From: Streptomyces sp. NBC_01707
Lineage (GTDB): Bacteria; Actinomycetota; Actinomycetes; Streptomycetales; Streptomycetaceae
Assembly (NCBI RefSeq): GCF_041438805.1
Contig: NZ_CP109190.1
Span: 3,472,001 to 3,536,000 of the forward strand
Length of the DNA stretch: 64,000 nucleotides
Direction: 5' to 3'
Part shown: positions 34,861 through 43,736 of the stretch, in pieces
How the letters are laid out: each line of letters begins with the position of its first letter
Numbering within the stretch: position 1 is the stretch's first letter
Position numbers and translations under genes: made by a program
The notes under the pieces: generated by a model
What the model saw: only the letters and a program-made list of their open reading frames with translations
What the model was told of the DNA's origin: nothing
The model's database searches: none

Positions 34861-34933
34861 TACCCCCGACCGGATTCGAACCGGCGCTACTGCCGTGAGA
34901 GGGCAGCGTGCTAGGCCGCTACACAACGGGGGC
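34861..34933 (-). tRNA. tRNA-Glu (CTC), copy 3
   Basis: A third identical tRNA-Glu with anticodon CTC. A 60-base spacer with a different sequence separates it from copy 2. Confidence 0.96.
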
Positions 34934-34957
34934 GTGTTCTACAGATGAAGCTCTGCG

Positions 34958-35029
34958 CTGGGCTACCAGGACTCGAACCTAGAATGACGGTACCAGAAAC
35001 CGTAGTGTTGCCAATTACACCATAGCCCA
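34958..35029 (-). tRNA. tRNA-Gln (CTG), copy 2
   Basis: It is identical to the copy at 34644-34715, with anticodon CTG. It is the first gene of the cluster in the direction of transcription, so the cluster promoter should lie just upstream (35030-35110), where an AT-rich patch (CCAAAACTCAA) is visible. Confidence 0.96.
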
Positions 35030-35116
35030 CCAAAACTCAACCCCCAGAGGGGATTTTGTTCGGCTTGCACTTCCCGGCCGGATCTTTCGGCCCGCTCGGG
35101 CGGCGCAGGAAGAACA

Positions 35117-35836
35117 TTACCTGAAGGTGTCCGGCGCTCCAAAACGGGTATGTTCCGCCAACAGTCCGGGGAGCTGATCAAGGCTGGTGATCCGGACCAG
35201 CTCGGGCCGTCCGCCACGGCCGTCCCTGTCGAGCCAGACCCCGCTCAGCCCGGCCGCCACCGCCCCACCCGCGTCGATGTCCGGGTGGTCGCCGACGTAC
35301 ACGACGTCCCGCGGCGCCAGCCCGAGCGCGTCGCAGGCGGCGTGGAACGCCCCGGCCTCGGGCTTGGCGACACCGAGCTCCACCGCGCACACCACGACCT
35401 CGAAGCGGTCCCGCACGCCGAGGGCGCGCAGTTTGCGGTCCTGATTGACGATGCTGGAATTCGACAGGACGGCATGCCTGTAGCGGTCGGCCAGCAGGTC
35501 CAGAGCCGGCACCGCGTCCGGGAAGAGCGCCCAGGCGGCCTCGTAGTGGACGACGTGCCGGCCGAACCAGTCGTCGGCCTCCGCGTCCGACAGCGAGCGC
35601 CCGAGGAACGCACGGACCCGGTCCCGGCGCTGCCCCTGGAAGTCGGTCTCCCCCGCGGCGAAACGCGCCCACTGGACATCGGTGATGGCCCGCCACACCT
35701 TGAGGGCCTGCTCGACGGACGCGTATCCGGCGGGCAGGCCCTCGCTCGCCAGATGCTTGCGCATACCGACACGGTCGGCGCCCGTGTAGTCGAAGATCGT
35801 GTCGTCGATGTCCCAGAGCACGGCTCGGATCGGCAT
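35117..35836 (-). CDS. HAD-superfamily hydrolase
   Basis: The 239-residue protein has the four HAD motifs: WDIDDTIFDYTG (motif I, nucleophile Asp), VLSNSSIVNQ (II), GVAKPEAGAF (III, Lys) and VYVGDHPDIDAGGAVAAGL (IV). A helical cap lies between motifs I and II, so it is a type I HAD phosphatase of the YjjG/phosphoglycolate-phosphatase type. The substrate cannot be predicted. It lies between the tRNA cluster and gltX on the same strand. Confidence 0.9.
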   Translation of the reverse strand: MPIRAVLWDIDDTIFDYTGADRVGMRKHLASEGLPAGYASVEQALKVWRAITDVQWARFAAGETDFQGQRRDRVRAFLGRSLSDAEADDWFGRHVVHYEAAWALFPDAVPALDLLADRYRHAVLSNSSIVNQDRKLRALGVRDRFEVVVCAVELGVAKPEAGAFHAACDALGLAPRDVVYVGDHPDIDAGGAVAAGLSGVWLDRDGRGGRPELVRITSLDQLPGLLAEHTRFGAPDTFR

Positions 35837-35877
35837 GAGGCCACGCTACCGCTCAGCCGGAGCCCGGCCACGCGGAA

Positions 35878-35912
35878 GGGGGCGGCCGACGGATGAACCC
35901 GTGGCCGCCCCC
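35878..35912 (-). terminator. Terminator after gltX
   Basis: GGGGGCGGCC (35878-35887) pairs perfectly with GGCCGCCCCC (35903-35912). It lies between the gltX stop (35933) and the HAD gene start (35836). Confidence 0.8.
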
Positions 35913-35932
35913 TCCGGGCGTACAGGAGACGC

Positions 35933-37444
35933 TTACGCGGCCAGTCTGGCCAGTGCCGCGTCGATCCGGGCAAGGGTCTTCTCGCGCCCCAGGATCTCGA
36001 GCGACTCGAAGAGCGGCAGCCCGATCGTCCGGCCGGTGACGGCGACGCGGACCGGGGCCTGGGCCTTGCCCAGCTTCAGACCGTGCTCCTCACCGGCGGC
36101 GAGGACGGCGTTCTTCAGGGCCTCGGCGTTCCACTCGGCGTCGACCAGCTTCGCGCGGGCGGTGACGAGCAGGGCGTCGGAACCCTCCTTCATCGCCTTG
36201 GCCCAGGACGCCTCGTCCTCGACCGGCTCGTCGAGGAAGAGGAAGTCCACGTTGGCCGTGATGTCGGAGAGGACGGTGACGCGGGTCTGGGCGTACGGGG
36301 CGATCGCCGCGAACTGCTCCGCGTCGAACGACTCCGGGGTCCACGGGGCGAACGGGGCCTTCAGCCAGGGGCCGCACGACTCGGTGAAGGTCTTCACGTC
36401 GAGCATGCGGATGTGCTCGGCATTGATGTGCTCGCACTTCTTCAGGTCGAAGCGCGCCGGGTTGGCGTTGACGTCCTTGATGTCGAACGCCGCCACCATC
36501 TCCTCGATGGAGAAGATGTCGCGGTCCTCGGCGATCGACCAGCCCAGCAGGGAGAGGTAGTTGAGCAGTCCCTGGGGGAGGAAGCCGCGCTCGCGGTAGA
36601 GGTTGAGCGAGGCCTGCGGGTCACGCTTGGAGAGCTTCTTGTTGCCCTCGCCCATGACGTACGGCAGATGCCCGAAGACAGGGGTCTCCTTGGCGATGCC
36701 CAACTCGATCAGCGCCTTGTACAGGGCGATCTGACGCGGGGTGGAGGAGAGCAGGTCCTCGCCGCGAAGGACGTGGGTGATCTCCATCAGCGCGTCGTCG
36801 ACCGGGTTGACCAGCGTGTAGAGCGGGGCGCCGTTGGCCCGGACGATGCCGTAGTCCGGCACGTTCTCCGGCTGGAAGGTCAGCTCGCCGCGGACCAGGT
36901 CCGTGAAGGTGAGCGCCTCGTCAGGCATCCGGAAGCGGACGATGGACGTCCGGCCCTCGGCCTCGTACGCGGCGGTCTGCTCGGCGGTGAGATCGCGGCA
37001 GTGGCCGTCGTAGCCGGACGGCTTCCCGGCGGCGCGGGCGGCCTCGCGGCGGGTGTCGAGCTCCTCGGTGGTGCAGTAGCAGTGGTACGCGTACCCGCCG
37101 GCGAGCAGCTTCTCGGCGACGTCCTTGTAGATGTCCATGCGCTGCGACTGCCGGTACGGGGCGTGCGGGCCGCCGACCTCGGGGCCCTCGTCCCAGTCGA
37201 AACCGAGCCAGCGCATCGAGTCGAGCAGCTGGTCGTACGACTCCTCGGAGTCGCGGGCCGCGTCGGTGTCCTCGATCCGGAAGACCAGGGTGCCGCCGTG
37301 GTGCCGGGCGAAGGCCCAGTTGAAGAGGGCGGTGCGGACCAGGCCCACGTGGGGGTTGCCGGTCGGGGAGGGACAGAAACGTACGCGGGGGGGTACCCCC
37401 TGCTCGAGCGAGGTCGAGAGCTTGGAGGAGTTCGTGTTAGCCAC
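35933..37444 (-). CDS. gltX: Glutamyl-tRNA synthetase
   Basis: The 503-residue class I synthetase charges tRNA-Glu. The HIGH motif is [20 protein letters not shown] and the KMSKS motif is [12 protein letters not shown]. An actinobacterial GltX also usually charges tRNA-Gln, for later amidation. Three tRNA-Glu and two tRNA-Gln genes lie nearby. Residues 5-19 ([15 protein letters not shown]) are encoded by a dispersed Streptomyces repeat (37387-37430) inserted between the start codon and the conserved [10 protein letters not shown], an unusual N-terminal extension. The start overlaps the end of the fumarylacetoacetate-hydrolase gene by eight bases. An alternative would be that the true start lies after the repeat, but no good start is visible there. 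Confidence 0.96.
   Translation of the reverse strand: MANTNSSKLSTSLEQGVPPRVRFCPSPTGNPHVGLVRTALFNWAFARHHGGTLVFRIEDTDAARDSEESYDQLLDSMRWLGFDWDEGPEVGGPHAPYRQSQRMDIYKDVAEKLLAGGYAYHCYCTTEELDTRREAARAAGKPSGYDGHCRDLTAEQTAAYEAEGRTSIVRFRMPDEALTFTDLVRGELTFQPENVPDYGIVRANGAPLYTLVNPVDDALMEITHVLRGEDLLSSTPRQIALYKALIELGIAKETPVFGHLPYVMGEGNKKLSKRDPQASLNLYRERGFLPQGLLNYLSLLGWSIAEDRDIFSIEEMVAAFDIKDVNANPARFDLKKCEHINAEHIRMLDVKTFTESCGPWLKAPFAPWTPESFDAEQFAAIAPYAQTRVTVLSDITANVDFLFLDEPVEDEASWAKAMKEGSDALLVTARAKLVDAEWNAEALKNAVLAAGEEHGLKLGKAQAPVRVAVTGRTIGLPLFESLEILGREKTLARIDAALARLAA
37387..37430. repeat. Dispersed Streptomyces repeat, copy B, inside the gltX coding start
   Basis: The core CTGCTCGAGCGAGGTCGAGAG is flanked by GGGGGTACCCCC on one side and CTTGGAGGAG on the other. 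It is closely related to copy A at 887-930. Here it lies in frame in gltX and is translated as an extra segment. Confidence 0.75.
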
Positions 37445-38222
37445 GCTTGATCACCTTGTTGGTGAGAGTGCCGATGCCTTCGATGGAGACGGCGACCTCG
37501 TCGCCGACATGCAGGGGTCCGACCCCTGCCGGAGTGCCGGTGAGGATCACATCGCCCGGGAGCAGCGTCATCGCCTCCGTGATGTGGACGACCAGGTCCT
37601 CGATGGAGCGGATCATTTCGCTCGTACGGCCCAGTTGACGTTGCTCGCCGTTGACCGTGGCCTGAATGGCGAGGTCGCCGGGGTCGAGGTCGGTCTCCAC
37701 CCAGGGGCCGAGCGGGCAGGACGTGTCGAAGCCCTTGGCCCGGGCCCACTGCTTCTCACGCTTCTGGGCATCGCGGGCGGTGACGTCGTTGGCGCAGGTG
37801 TAGCCGAAGATGACGTCCTTGACGCGCTCACGCGGCACTTCACGGCACATCCGGCCGATGACCACGGCCAGCTCGGCCTCGTAGTGCACTTCGTTGGAGA
37901 AGGAGGGGTACTCGATGGCGTCCCCGGAGCCGATCACCGATGTGGTGGGCTTGAAGAAGGCGACCGGTACGTCCGGGACCTCGTTGCCGAGTTCTGCGGC
38001 GTGCTCCGCGTAGTTGCGGCCGATGGCCACGACCTTGTTGGGGAGCACGGGCGGCAGCAGCCGGACCTTGCTCAGCGGGACCTTGGTTCCGGAGAGCTCG
38101 AAGTCGGCGTACGGGATGCCCTTGATGATGTCGAGGACGAGGTCACCGGAGTCGACGGTGCCGTCGCCCTCGACCGCGCCGAAGGCGACATTGCCGTCGA
38201 TGGAGAACCTGGCGATGCGCAC
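37437..38222 (-). CDS. Fumarylacetoacetate-hydrolase-family protein
   Basis: The 261-residue protein has the FAH catalytic core: [48 protein letters not shown] (metal-binding Glu residues), [16 protein letters not shown], and [28 protein letters not shown]. These enzymes cleave or decarboxylate beta-diketo acids such as acylpyruvates or oxaloacetate, and the substrate here is unknown. It is co-transcribed with gltX, overlapping it by eight bases. The small NPRRT-repeat gene lies upstream on the same strand. Confidence 0.9.
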   Translation of the reverse strand: MRIARFSIDGNVAFGAVEGDGTVDSGDLVLDIIKGIPYADFELSGTKVPLSKVRLLPPVLPNKVVAIGRNYAEHAAELGNEVPDVPVAFFKPTTSVIGSGDAIEYPSFSNEVHYEAELAVVIGRMCREVPRERVKDVIFGYTCANDVTARDAQKREKQWARAKGFDTSCPLGPWVETDLDPGDLAIQATVNGEQRQLGRTSEMIRSIEDLVVHITEAMTLLPGDVILTGTPAGVGPLHVGDEVAVSIEGIGTLTNKVIKRG

Positions 38223-38304
38223 GGGATGCTGTCGCCCCTCACTTGCTGGCTGGCTGAAGACTGACGCCCCAGGCTAACGCGGGTGAGGGGGACAATCGCG
38301 CGCA

Positions 38305-38493
38305 TTACTCGGCGGTGGCGGCCATGGCCGGGGCTTCCATCAGGATGGTGCGACGCGGGTTGGCCGTCTGCGTCGGCAGGTCGACGGCGTGCTCCGGCTG
38401 TTCCGGCGTCTGCAGCACTTCGGCGTCCTTGAGGTGCGCCAGCGTGGTGCGCCGGGGGTTGGCAATGTTGCGGAACATCATCGTCGTCTTCAT
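38305..38493 (-). CDS. 62-residue protein with duplicated ANPRRT motif, unknown function
   Basis: The product is 62 residues with two near-copies of a short motif: IANPRRTTLAHL (about residues 10-21) and TANPRRTILMEA (about 43-54). An acidic, Pro/Gln-containing linker (EVLQTPEQPEHAVDLP) separates them. There are no cysteines, no signal peptide and no recognisable domain. The start could be the ATG at 38493 or a second ATG pair just inside (38481). I do not know this family. The repeated motif suggests two identical docking or modification sites. No modifying-enzyme gene is adjacent. It lies upstream of the FAH/gltX operon. Confidence 0.7.
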   Translation of the reverse strand: MKTTMMFRNIANPRRTTLAHLKDAEVLQTPEQPEHAVDLPTQTANPRRTILMEAPAMAATAE

Positions 38494-39072
38494 CTGCCGT
38501 CAGGACCCTGTCGGTACGGGCGCCGCCCGGGGGGGCGCCGGTTGTCGGATTTGCCATCCCTGTAATGCGTCAGGCTAAACATCCAATTCCCTCCGGATCC
38601 CCGGAAGAGACGACGATCATCATGTGAGTTTGCTCACGAAGCAGTCGACAATTGTCCCATTTCGGGCGCCTGATCTTGATCGAAGAAACGGACATTGCAC
38701 CACTGAATGAACCATTCCGCTGCTGATCATGTCGACTGGGACACCCCCGACCTCCACCACATGCGCCCGCGATGAACCAGTTTGCCCATAAACACTCTCC
38801 ACTACTTGTTACCCGGCCATCACAACGTGTCACACAGGTCACAGCGTGACGCGGGGCCCTTGTTGGAGATCCGGCACTGTGCTGGAATTCCACGCACCGC
38901 CGCGGGTTTCAGGCCGGCGCGCAGGGGCGCAACGCAGCGCCGAGTGGCGGCGGGAAGGGGAAGAGCGCCGGTCACTCACGACCACCATGGGGCGGGAAAA
39001 AACGCCCCACGACGCCGACACCGTCCCGCCCGTCTACGCGGGGGGACGCCTGGTCCAGAGGTTGCGACGCTA
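38494..39072. other. Long untranslated region upstream of the first conservon
   Basis: This region of 579 bases is divergent between the NPRRT gene and cvnA. It is noticeably less GC-rich than its surroundings, as expected for a regulatory region. Short frames here (minus-strand 38620-38802 and 38570-38893) lack protein character. A cluster of GTCAC/GTGAC words lies near 38829-38850. No ribosomal RNA, riboswitch or terminator was recognised. Confidence 0.5.
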
Positions 39073-42000
39073 GTGCAGGGACGTTTCAAGAGGGATGGCA
39101 GCGCTGCGGCGGAACAGGAGCCGCACGGCGGGACCGACCGCGGTTCCTCGCCCCAGCACGCCCAGAACCCCGGACCGGCCGCGGCCGGCGACAGCAGCGA
39201 GCGCGCCCCGCGCTCGGCCGGCCCGGCGAGCAGCGGCGCCGATCCGACCACCCCGCTCATGCCCCGGGGCTCCGTCAACACGGGCTCGCGAATAGCTCTT
39301 CGGAACTGGCGCATCAGTACGCGCCTGGTCTCGCTGCTCGCCCTTCCCGTAGTCGCCGCGACCACCCTCGGTGGTCTGCGCATCAACGACTCCATGAACG
39401 ACATGCAGCAGCTGGACCACATGCAGCTGCTCACCCAGATGACCAAGCAGGCGACCACGCTCGCCCAGGCGCTCCAGGAGGAGCGCGACCGGTCGGCCGG
39501 TCCGCTGTCCAACGGGGTCAAGGCGACCGACTTCAAGGTCACCGAGCCGCGCAAGAAGACCGACCGGGCGAAGGCCGCGTTCTTCGACGCGACGGGCGCG
39601 ATCGGCAACACCGACGGCGACGAGGCTCTCGAGGGCATCTATTCGAGCGTTTCGCAGATCTCCAGCCAGCTCAGCCAGATCCGCGACATCCGCAAGGACG
39701 CGTACGCGCCGGGCAGCCCGAGCCTCCAGACCATCGACGCGTACAGCCAGCTGATCACCTCGCTGCTGAGCCTCTCGCAGGACATGGCGCAGGCGACCAG
39801 CAACCCCGAGATGATCAAGCGGACCCGTGCCTTGGCGGCGTTCTCCTCCGCGAAGGAGTACGCCTCGGTGCAGCGGGCGATCATCGCTGCAGCGCTTCCG
39901 AACAGCAACAAGAAGGAAGCGCACCTCGACCAGAACGACCGGCAGTTCGGCCGCGCCGCCCTCCACAAGGAGACACTGGCGCTGAAGTCGTTCAACACGA
40001 CCTACACCGCCTCGGGACAGAACGCCGAGGAACTGACGGCGACGCTGGAGAACGGCAACAACCCGGAGATCAAGGCCGCCGACAACTACGCGCAGAAGGT
40101 GCTCGACAGCCCGACCGCCATGACGGGCTCGGCGCGGCGTTCGTACTTGGACTGGTACGACCAGAGCTCCAACAAGATCCAGGCGATGAAGACCATCGAG
40201 GAGACCCTCCTCAGCGACATGGAGGGCAAGGCCCGCGAGCTCCGCGACGAGTTGAAGCGCGAGGCCATCATCAGCGGTGCGCTCATCCTGCTGGTGCTCG
40301 GTGTCTCGCTGGTCGGCGCCTTCGTCGTCGCCCGGTCCATGATCCGCTCGCTGCGGCGGCTGCAGGACACCGCCACCCGGGTCGCCCAGGACCGTCTGCC
40401 GGAGCTCGTCAAGCAGCTCTCCGAGGCCGACCCGCAGGACGTCGACACCTCGGTCGAGTCGGTCGGTGTGCACTCCCGTGACGAGATCGGCAAGGTGGCC
40501 GCGGCCTTCGACGACGTGCACCGAGAGGCCGTCCGTCTCGCCGCCGAGCAGGCGCTGCTGCGAGGCAACGTCAACGCGATGTTCACCAACCTCTCGCGGC
40601 GTTCGCAGGGTCTCATCCAGCGTCAGCTCTCGCTCATCTCCGAACTGGAGTCCCGCGAAGCCGACCCGGACCAGCTGTCGTCCCTCTTCAAGCTCGACCA
40701 CCTCGCGACCCGAATGCGCCGTAACGGCGAAAACCTCCTCGTCCTCGCGGGCGAGGAGCCGGGCCGCCGGTGGACCCGCCCCGTCCCGCTGGTCGACGTT
40801 CTCCGTGCCGCCGCCTCCGAGGTGGAGCAGTACGAGCGCATCGAACTGGCCGCGGTGCCCGCCACCGAGGTCGCCGGCCGTGTGGTCAACGACCTCGTGC
40901 ACCTGCTCGCCGAGCTGCTGGAGAACGCCACGTCGTTCTCCTCCCCGCAGACGAAGGTCCGGGTCACCGGTCACGCACTGCCCGACGGCCGAGTGCTCGT
41001 GGAGATCCACGACACCGGTATCGGCCTCTCCCCCGAGGACCTCGCGGCGATCAACGAGCGGCTCGCTTCGCCGCCCACCGTGGATGTCTCGGTCTCGCGC
41101 CGCATGGGTCTGTTCGTGGTCGGTCGGCTGTCCCTGCGTCACGGCATCCGGATCCAGCTCCGGCCGTCCGACTCCGGTGGCACGACCGCACTGGTCATGC
41201 TCCCTGTCGATGTCGCGCACGGCGGCAAGCAGTCGGCACCGAAGCCGGCCGCGGGTCAGCAGCGCGCCGCCGGCAACGGCGCCGTCGCCGGCAACGGCAA
41301 CCGGCCGGGCCTCGGCGCGGCTGCCGGTGCGCAGCGCGGACAGGTCGGTGCGGGCTCCGGTCCGCGGGCCGCACTGCCGGCGCGCGACGGCGGCGGTCCT
41401 CGTCAGCCGCAGAACCAGCAGGGTCAGCAGCCGCAGCCGAACCAGCAGCGTCAGCAGAACGCCGGGTTCCAGAGTGCCGGGCTCTCCGGCACCGGCCCGC
41501 AGGACTTCGCGCGGCAGGAGCCGCCGCGTCAGGGCGGCGGACTCTCCGGCGCCTTCGGCGGCGGCGCCCGGCTCGGTGCGCCCGGCGGCCAGGGCGATCC
41601 CGGCCGTACGGACCAGGGCCAGTCCAACCTGTTCGGTCAGAGCCGGCCGGGGCAGTACGACCAGCCCGGGCACCAGAACGGTCCGGCCGGACGGCAGGCG
41701 CCGCAGCCGCAGCAGGCCCGACACGACGCCCCCGACAACCAGGGCGGCTTCCAGCAGTCCGGCGGCCCGGGCAACCCCGGCCGTCAGCTGCCGCCCGTCG
41801 GCGGGCCCCGTGCCGAACTGCCCGGTGGCAACCCGCAGGCACAGCGCCCGCAGACCACCAGCTGGGGCACCGAGAACCCGTCGGTGCCACGGCGCAACCC
41901 GCTCGACGCCCCGCGCGGTCACGAGGAGCCCGAGTCCACCGGCCAGTTCCAGCGGCCGATGAACCCGGGCATGGGCCAGCGTCCCCCGCTGGACGACCGG

Positions 42001-42771
42001 CAGGGCCCCGGCTCCACCGCCGAGTTCGCCCGTCCGGACTTCTCGGCCCCGGCCCCGCAGGCCCACCTCCCGCAGCACCAGGACCCGGCGGGCACCGCGC
42101 AGTTCGCCCGTCCGGACTTCGGCCGTCCGCAGCCGTCGCAGAACCAGGGGCTGCCGGCTCCGCGTCCGCGCGGCCGGGACAACGAGGACTTCCGTGCTCC
42201 GCGTCCGGCCGCCGCTCCCGCGGCCGAGGCGCAGTACCGTCCGGTCCTGCCGCCGCAGCCGCAGCCCGAGGCGCTGCCTCCGGCTGGTCCCGGGGACGGT
42301 CGTACGCCGCTGTACGACACCCTGGAGACGAACTGGTTCCACGGCCCGCAGCAGGGCGGTCAGCAGCCGCCCGCCGGGCCGCAGGCGCCGTCCGTCCCGC
42401 AGCAGGCCGCCCAGGACCGTCCCGCTGCCCCGATGCCGCGCCGCGGTGCGGGTGACGCGGGCGCCACCACCAGCACCTGGCGTACCTCGCCGAACGACGA
42501 ACTCGTCCGGCAGGCGGAGCGGGCCAAAAAGCCCGCAGCAGGCGGAATTACCACTTCCGGTCTGCCTCGCCGGGTGCCGCGTGCCAATCTGGTGCCGGGC
42601 ACCGCCCAGCAGCAGAGCCACCAGTCGGGACCTCAGGTTTCGCGTGCGCCCGACGATGTTCGCGGGCGACTGACCAATCTCCGCCGGGGTATCCAGCAGG
42701 GTCGGCAGGCCAACAACGGCTCGTCGACCGGCAGTTTCCCACTCGGCCCCACTCACCAGCAGGAGCGTTAG
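39073..42771 (+). CDS. cvnA: Conservon sensor histidine kinase CvnA (first conservon, NIT domain)
   Basis: The 1232-residue membrane sensor has two transmembrane helices (about residues 83-101 and 397-420). An extracytoplasmic nitrate/nitrite-sensing-type helical domain (about 100-390) lies between them, followed by a HAMP-like linker (about 420-490). The kinase part has LDHLATRMRRNGENLLVLAG (His candidate near residue 541), N-box LLAELLENATSFS (about 616), DTGIGLSPEDL and GLFVVGRLSLRHG. The tail from about residue 716 is Pro/Gln/Gly-rich with two FARPDF repeats and ends in the conserved GLPRRVPRANLVPG...SRAPDDVRGRLTNLRRGIQQG. The GTG at 39073 is the first codon after the long leader and has only a weak ribosome binding site. 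CvnB follows immediately. Confidence 0.9.
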   Translation: MQGRFKRDGSAAAEQEPHGGTDRGSSPQHAQNPGPAAAGDSSERAPRSAGPASSGADPTTPLMPRGSVNTGSRIALRNWRISTRLVSLLALPVVAATTLGGLRINDSMNDMQQLDHMQLLTQMTKQATTLAQALQEERDRSAGPLSNGVKATDFKVTEPRKKTDRAKAAFFDATGAIGNTDGDEALEGIYSSVSQISSQLSQIRDIRKDAYAPGSPSLQTIDAYSQLITSLLSLSQDMAQATSNPEMIKRTRALAAFSSAKEYASVQRAIIAAALPNSNKKEAHLDQNDRQFGRAALHKETLALKSFNTTYTASGQNAEELTATLENGNNPEIKAADNYAQKVLDSPTAMTGSARRSYLDWYDQSSNKIQAMKTIEETLLSDMEGKARELRDELKREAIISGALILLVLGVSLVGAFVVARSMIRSLRRLQDTATRVAQDRLPELVKQLSEADPQDVDTSVESVGVHSRDEIGKVAAAFDDVHREAVRLAAEQALLRGNVNAMFTNLSRRSQGLIQRQLSLISELESREADPDQLSSLFKLDHLATRMRRNGENLLVLAGEEPGRRWTRPVPLVDVLRAAASEVEQYERIELAAVPATEVAGRVVNDLVHLLAELLENATSFSSPQTKVRVTGHALPDGRVLVEIHDTGIGLSPEDLAAINERLASPPTVDVSVSRRMGLFVVGRLSLRHGIRIQLRPSDSGGTTALVMLPVDVAHGGKQSAPKPAAGQQRAAGNGAVAGNGNRPGLGAAAGAQRGQVGAGSGPRAALPARDGGGPRQPQNQQGQQPQPNQQRQQNAGFQSAGLSGTGPQDFARQEPPRQGGGLSGAFGGGARLGAPGGQGDPGRTDQGQSNLFGQSRPGQYDQPGHQNGPAGRQAPQPQQARHDAPDNQGGFQQSGGPGNPGRQLPPVGGPRAELPGGNPQAQRPQTTSWGTENPSVPRRNPLDAPRGHEEPESTGQFQRPMNPGMGQRPPLDDRQGPGSTAEFARPDFSAPAPQAHLPQHQDPAGTAQFARPDFGRPQPSQNQGLPAPRPRGRDNEDFRAPRPAAAPAAEAQYRPVLPPQPQPEALPPAGPGDGRTPLYDTLETNWFHGPQQGGQQPPAGPQAPSVPQQAAQDRPAAPMPRRGAGDAGATTSTWRTSPNDELVRQAERAKKPAAGGITTSGLPRRVPRANLVPGTAQQQSHQSGPQVSRAPDDVRGRLTNLRRGIQQGRQANNGSSTGSFPLGPTHQQER

Positions 42772-43194
42772 TTGAGCCCGATGAGTCAGGCCGCACAGAA
42801 TCTGAACTGGTTGATCACCAACTTCGTGGACAACACCCCCGGGGTGTCGCACACGGTGGTGGTGTCCGCCGACGGACTCCTGCTGGCCATGTCCGAAGGA
42901 TTCCCGCGGGACCGTGCCGACCAGTTGGCGGCTGTCGCTTCCGGGCTGACCTCGCTGACCGCGGGCGCCTCCCGGATCTTCGAGGGCGGCGCCGTCAGCC
43001 AGACCGTGGTCGAGATGGAGCGCGGGTTCCTCTTCCTGATGTCCGTCTCGGACGGTTCCTCGCTGGCTGTTCTCGCCCACCCCGACGCCGACATCGGTCT
43101 GGTCGGGTACGAGATGGCCCTGCTGGTCGACCGCGCGGGAACAGTCCTGACCCCCGATCTCCGCGCCGAGCTCCAGGGCAGCCTGCTCCACTGA
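42772..43194 (+). CDS. cvnB: Conservon roadblock/LC7 protein CvnB (first conservon)
   Basis: The 140-residue protein is a roadblock/LC7 domain that partners the conservon GTPase. Its core is MSQAAQNLNWLITNFVDNTPGVSHTVVVSADGLLLAMSEGF. The start is a TTG at 42772, immediately after the cvnA stop, with AGGAG upstream. The second conservon has GTG at the same place. It is nearly identical over much of its length to the second CvnB (47842-48264). In Streptomyces the CvnABCD proteins form a membrane signalling complex resembling eukaryotic GPCR modules. Confidence 0.93.
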   Translation: MSPMSQAAQNLNWLITNFVDNTPGVSHTVVVSADGLLLAMSEGFPRDRADQLAAVASGLTSLTAGASRIFEGGAVSQTVVEMERGFLFLMSVSDGSSLAVLAHPDADIGLVGYEMALLVDRAGTVLTPDLRAELQGSLLH

Positions 43195-43328
43195 GGCGGC
43201 CATGAACCGGTGACCGACGCGATCCCCCCAGGTACCGCACTCCCACCATCGACCGTCCGGCCGCTTCAGCCCCCCACCGGCCCCTTCAGACGGCAAGCCG
43301 ACACCAAGCTGTCACGCCCGGAGGATTC

Positions 43329-43736
43329 ATGACCCCGCCACCCGCCTCACCCGATCCGTACGGCGCACTGCACCACGCGTCGTACGAAGGTGAAGGCGAC
43401 CAGCCGCTGGTCCGTCCGTATGCCATGACCGGCGGCCGGACCCGGCCGCGCTACCAGCTCGCCATAGAGGCGCTGGTGTCGACCACGGCCGACCCGGCGC
43501 ACCTGGGGACGCTGCTCCCGGAGCACCAGCGGATCTGCCACCTCTGCCGTGAGGTCAAGTCGGTGGCCGAGGTGTCGGCACTGCTGTCGATGCCGCTCGG
43601 TGTGGCCCGGATCCTTGTCGCGGATCTGGCGGAAGCCGGCATGGTGGCCATCCACCAGCCGGGCAACGGAGAGGCCGGCGGCGCGCCGGATGTGACGCTG
43701 CTCGAAAGGGTGCTCAGTGGACTTCGCAAGCTCTAG
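43329..43736 (+). CDS. cvnC: Conservon DUF742 protein CvnC (first conservon)
   Basis: The 135-residue protein carries the DUF742 domain: PLVRPYAMTGGRTRPRYQLAIEALVSTT, then EHQRICHLCREVKSVAEVSALLSMPLGVARILVADLAEAGMVAIHQPG, which is a winged-helix-like region. It overlaps the GTPase gene by 20 bases, so C and D are translationally coupled. It lacks the long Gln-rich N-terminus of the second CvnC. Its role in the conservon complex is known only genetically. Confidence 0.93.
   Translation: MTPPPASPDPYGALHHASYEGEGDQPLVRPYAMTGGRTRPRYQLAIEALVSTTADPAHLGTLLPEHQRICHLCREVKSVAEVSALLSMPLGVARILVADLAEAGMVAIHQPGNGEAGGAPDVTLLERVLSGLRKL

Noticed and set aside
38570..38893. Small minus-strand frames upstream of cvnA (60 and 107 codons)
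   Set aside because: No ribosome binding site, no domain and poor third-position GC pattern. More likely untranslated control region.
39070..43296. Very long minus-strand frame (1408 codons) opposite the first conservon
   Set aside because: It is a shadow of the high GC third-position bias of cvnA-cvnB. Its translation is low in complexity and has no domains, while the plus strand carries clear motifs.
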